This document shows, piece after piece, positions 61,752 through 64,000 of a stretch of DNA of 64,000 nt. Within the stretch, counting starts at the first letter, position 1. Every line of letters starts with the position of its first letter. The notes beneath the pieces were generated by a model. That model was given only the letters and a program-made list of their open reading frames with translations, was not told the DNA's origin and did not search any database. The translations under genes were made by a program, and so were the position numbers. The stretch is taken from positions 1 to 64,000 of the forward strand of contig JAUNPS010000008.1 of the NCBI GenBank assembly GCA_030536575.1, written 5' to 3'. The stretch is from Eubacteriales bacterium (lineage in GTDB: Bacteria > Bacillota > Clostridia > Lachnospirales > Lachnospiraceae).

Positions 61752-63368
61752 ATGAAAAAACGTTTATCCGCACTCTTGTGTGCCGCTCTGGCCGTTTCCA
61801 CGATCGTTGGCGCTATGCCCGCGATGGCCGAAAGCTCTTCGGAACAGGTCCTGAACGTATACAAGAACAATGAACCCGCGACCCTCGACCGCGTGGCTTC
61901 CACCATCGACGAAGCCGGCAAATTCATCCTGTACGACGCATCCGAACCCCTCTTCCGTATCGTAGACGGCCAGACAGTGGAAGCAGGCTGCGAATCCTAC
62001 ACCTATGATGAGGAGACGATGACCTATACCTTTACCCTGCGTGATAACCAGTGGGAAGACGGCGTTGCCGTAACGGCTGCCGATTACCTGTATTCCTTCC
62101 AGCGCATGGTCGACCCGAACACCGCATACGGCTACGTGTCCGACCTGTACTGCATCGAAAACGCCGAAGCGATTAACGCCGGTGAAATGGACGTTTCTGA
62201 ACTTGGCGTAACCGCGCCGGACGACAAGACCCTTGTCGTAAAACTGAACGAAGTAACCCCGGCCTTCCTTCAGGTCGTACCGATGTATCCCCAGAGACAG
62301 GACTTCGTAGAATCCTGCGGCGATGGCTACGGCACCGACGCCGATAAGTTTTTAAGCTGCGGCCCGTTCAAAGTAACCACCTGGGAACATAACAGCTACA
62401 TCGACATGGTAAAGAACGAAAATTACTGGGATGCCGAAAACGTACAGTTGGAAGAAGTGCACGTCGCACTGACCAATGATTCGAACACCCTGTACACCTC
62501 CATGTTAAACGGCACCCTGGATCACATGCAGACCTCCAAGACCGAATACGTCGAGGAATTTGAAGGCAACGACGATCTCGTAATCACCGAAACCGTAACG
62601 CCGACCCTGGCCTTCATCGTATTTAACTGCGAAGACGAAGTCATGTCCAACGTAAAAGTACGCCAGGCCTTCTCCGCAGCCATGAACCGCGAGCTGTTCA
62701 CCGAAGTTCTCTACAGCGGTCTGGCCGTTCCGGCCTACGGCCTGCTGTCTTCCGCGAATAACATCAACGGCGTTTCCTTCCGTGATGAAGTGGAAGAACC
62801 CCTGACCGCCTTCATCGAAGCCCTCGAAGATCCGAAGGCCCTGCTGATCGAAGGCCTGACCGAGCTTGGCATGGATCCGGATCCCGCGAACCTGGAAGTG
62901 ACCCTGAGCATGGGCAGCACCACCGCCGCTTCCGAGAACCAGATGGCCGTATTCCAGCAGTGCTTCCAGGAAACCCTGGGCGTAACCGTTGTCCCGGATC
63001 AGACCGAATGGGCGACCTTCTGGACAGACTGTAAAGCAGGCGATTTCCAGATGGGCTACCTTGCATGGTCCGGCGAAGTGGATATTTCCTTCCTGTTTAA
63101 CCTGTTCTTATCGGATTCCGCGCAGATGCCCTGCTTCTACTACACCGAAGAATACGATGAGATCGTAAATCAGGCGAACAGCTGCACCGACGACGCAGAG
63201 CGCTTTGCGCTTTACGCTGAGGCGGAAAAGATGGTCATTGTCGATAACTGCCAGATCCTTCCGGTATACTACAATGTTACCAACGATGTGCTCCGTTCCA
63301 AAGTAAAAGGCTGGGACTACAACGTATTCTCCACTGCCGGCCACAAGAACGTATACATCGAAGAATAA
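61752..63368 (+). CDS. oppA: Oligopeptide-binding protein (OppA type), non-lipidated
   Basis: A 538-residue SBP_bac_5 family receptor. The signal peptide ends MPAMA-ES; Cys9 lies inside the hydrophobic core and is not in a lipobox. Family features include the opening NNEPATLDR, YTFTLRDNQWEDG and ENYWD near residue 225. The C-terminal Tyr-rich segment ILPVYYN is typical of OppA. AAGGAGG precedes the ATG at 61752. A strong hairpin separates it from the permease gene. Peptide specificity is unknown. Confidence 0.92.
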   Translation: MKKRLSALLCAALAVSTIVGAMPAMAESSSEQVLNVYKNNEPATLDRVASTIDEAGKFILYDASEPLFRIVDGQTVEAGCESYTYDEETMTYTFTLRDNQWEDGVAVTAADYLYSFQRMVDPNTAYGYVSDLYCIENAEAINAGEMDVSELGVTAPDDKTLVVKLNEVTPAFLQVVPMYPQRQDFVESCGDGYGTDADKFLSCGPFKVTTWEHNSYIDMVKNENYWDAENVQLEEVHVALTNDSNTLYTSMLNGTLDHMQTSKTEYVEEFEGNDDLVITETVTPTLAFIVFNCEDEVMSNVKVRQAFSAAMNRELFTEVLYSGLAVPAYGLLSSANNINGVSFRDEVEEPLTAFIEALEDPKALLIEGLTELGMDPDPANLEVTLSMGSTTAASENQMAVFQQCFQETLGVTVVPDQTEWATFWTDCKAGDFQMGYLAWSGEVDISFLFNLFLSDSAQMPCFYYTEEYDEIVNQANSCTDDAERFALYAEAEKMVIVDNCQILPVYYNVTNDVLRSKVKGWDYNVFSTAGHKNVYIEE

Positions 63369-63389
63369 TTCGATTCACCCGGTAAGTCG

Positions 63390-63430
63390 GAAAAGCCAGG
63401 AGAGACGTACCTGTTTCTCCTGGTTTTCCG
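63390..63430 (+). terminator. Intercistronic hairpin between oppA-like and oppB-like genes
   Basis: A 14-bp stem with a single bulged G (63390-63404 with 63417-63430) is followed by GCTTTTGG. The T-run is short, so it is likely a partial terminator or 3' protector favouring binding-protein mRNA. Confidence 0.75.
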
Positions 63431-63463
63431 CTTTTGGGACTCTCAAAGAAAGGAGACTCTCGC

Positions 63464-64000
63464 ATGGTAAAATACGTTGCAAAACGAGTGGCGTATATGT
63501 TCTTCGTCCTGTTCGTCGTGACGACCATCACCTTTTTCCTGATGCACAACATTCCCGGCGACCCCTTAACCGCTCTGGTTCAGAAGCTCCCGGAACAGAC
63601 GAAGGCGAACTATTATGCCAAATACGGGCTGGACAAGCCTGTCTATGAACAGTTTCTGTTATTCCTGAAGGGCATTTTCACGGAAGGTTCCTTAGGCGAA
63701 TCCATCCGGTATCCGGGCCGTATGGTTCTGGATGTTATTAAGAAATATGCTGCCTGTTCCGGACAGATCGGGGTGGCCGCCGTTGCCATCGGCTTCGTCC
63801 TTGGAACCATGTTCGGCGTTATTTCCGCCTTAAAGAAGAACAAACTGCCGGATAAAATCCTGAGCCTGATCGCGATTCTCGGCGTATCCCTGCCCGTCTT
63901 CGTAGTCGCCTCGGTGCTCCAGTATATTTTCACCCTGAAAATCCCCATTCTCCCAACCATGGGCTGGGGCGAACCGAAACACATGGTTCTTCCGATCATT
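63464..64000 (+). CDS. oppB: Oligopeptide/dipeptide ABC transporter permease OppB/DppB, 3' end beyond window
   Basis: An ATG at 63464 with AAAGGAG upstream opens a frame that stays open for 179 codons to the window edge. The translation starts MVKYVAKRVAYMFFVLF and continues with HNIPGDPL, YGLDKPVYEQF and GSLGESIRY, the standard N-terminus of OppB/DppB permeases. Helix 1 is at about 9-27, with at least two further helices visible. The gene is truncated by the window, not broken. OppC, D and F are expected to follow. Confidence 0.93.
   Translation, partial: MVKYVAKRVAYMFFVLFVVTTITFFLMHNIPGDPLTALVQKLPEQTKANYYAKYGLDKPVYEQFLLFLKGIFTEGSLGESIRYPGRMVLDVIKKYAACSGQIGVAAVAIGFVLGTMFGVISALKKNKLPDKILSLIAILGVSLPVFVVASVLQYIFTLKIPILPTMGWGEPKHMVLPII

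Overview
The window looks like part of the chromosome of a Gram-positive-lineage gut anaerobe in the Clostridia, most likely Lachnospiraceae. The signs are strong AGGAGG-type ribosome binding sites, many YesM/YesN-like histidine kinase plus AraC-type regulator pairs, ABC sugar transporters, a class II GalT, a DUF5722 protein, PD-(D/E)XK AAA proteins, and fairly GC-rich coding sequence (judged by eye). I see no rRNA, tRNA, CRISPR array, prophage or complete insertion sequence. Almost everything is carbohydrate uptake and breakdown or envelope sensing. The left edge cuts a repeat element and the right edge cuts an oligopeptide permease gene.

Layout, left to right. 1-2886: galK-galT (+), with half of a palindromic repeat element upstream. 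3192-4331: an Rpn/PD-(D/E)XK transposase-like protein with a heptad-repeat tail. 4357-18697 (-): a maltodextrin locus, read from 18697 leftward as AraC-type response regulator, YesM-like kinase, lipoprotein binding protein, MalE, MalF, MalG, a 1303-residue pullulanase/debranching fusion, MalQ and a HAD hydrolase. 18927-28540: a lone membrane-fusion protein (+), then M3 peptidase, MATE exporter, AAA/PD-(D/E)XK protein, citrate synthase and oligo-1,6-glucosidase (all -). 28639-28779: a MITE-like element whose right end matches the window's left edge. 28875-31465 (+): iron alcohol dehydrogenase and aldehyde dehydrogenase.

31504-46390 (-): a heterodimeric ABC exporter, a secreted DUF5722 protein, and two adjacent two-component/ABC modules. 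46475-50526: a GH95 glycosidase (-) divergent from a partnerless AraC-type response regulator (+). 50551-52065 (-): a surface transglutaminase-like protein and a flavodoxin. 52348-61557 (+): a ChvE-GguAB type sugar transporter followed by a sensor cassette of anchored binding protein, kinase, regulator and lipoprotein binding protein. 61752-64000 (+): the start of an oligopeptide (Opp/Dpp) operon.

How the genes fit together. At both sugar-transport loci, extra binding proteins sit beside a His_kinase-type sensor and an AraC-type regulator, which suggests ligand-bound binding proteins feed the kinase. This resembles the XylFII-LytS-YesN system of Clostridium. The transport binding proteins (MalE, ChvE, OppA) have signal peptides without a lipobox, whereas the two lipidated binding proteins are the sensor-linked ones. 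The most interesting items are the two-binding-protein sensor cassette, this lipidation split, the pullulanase/debranching fusion, the 141-bp element bounded by inverted repeats, and the DUF5722 protein with glycosidase-like acidic motifs.
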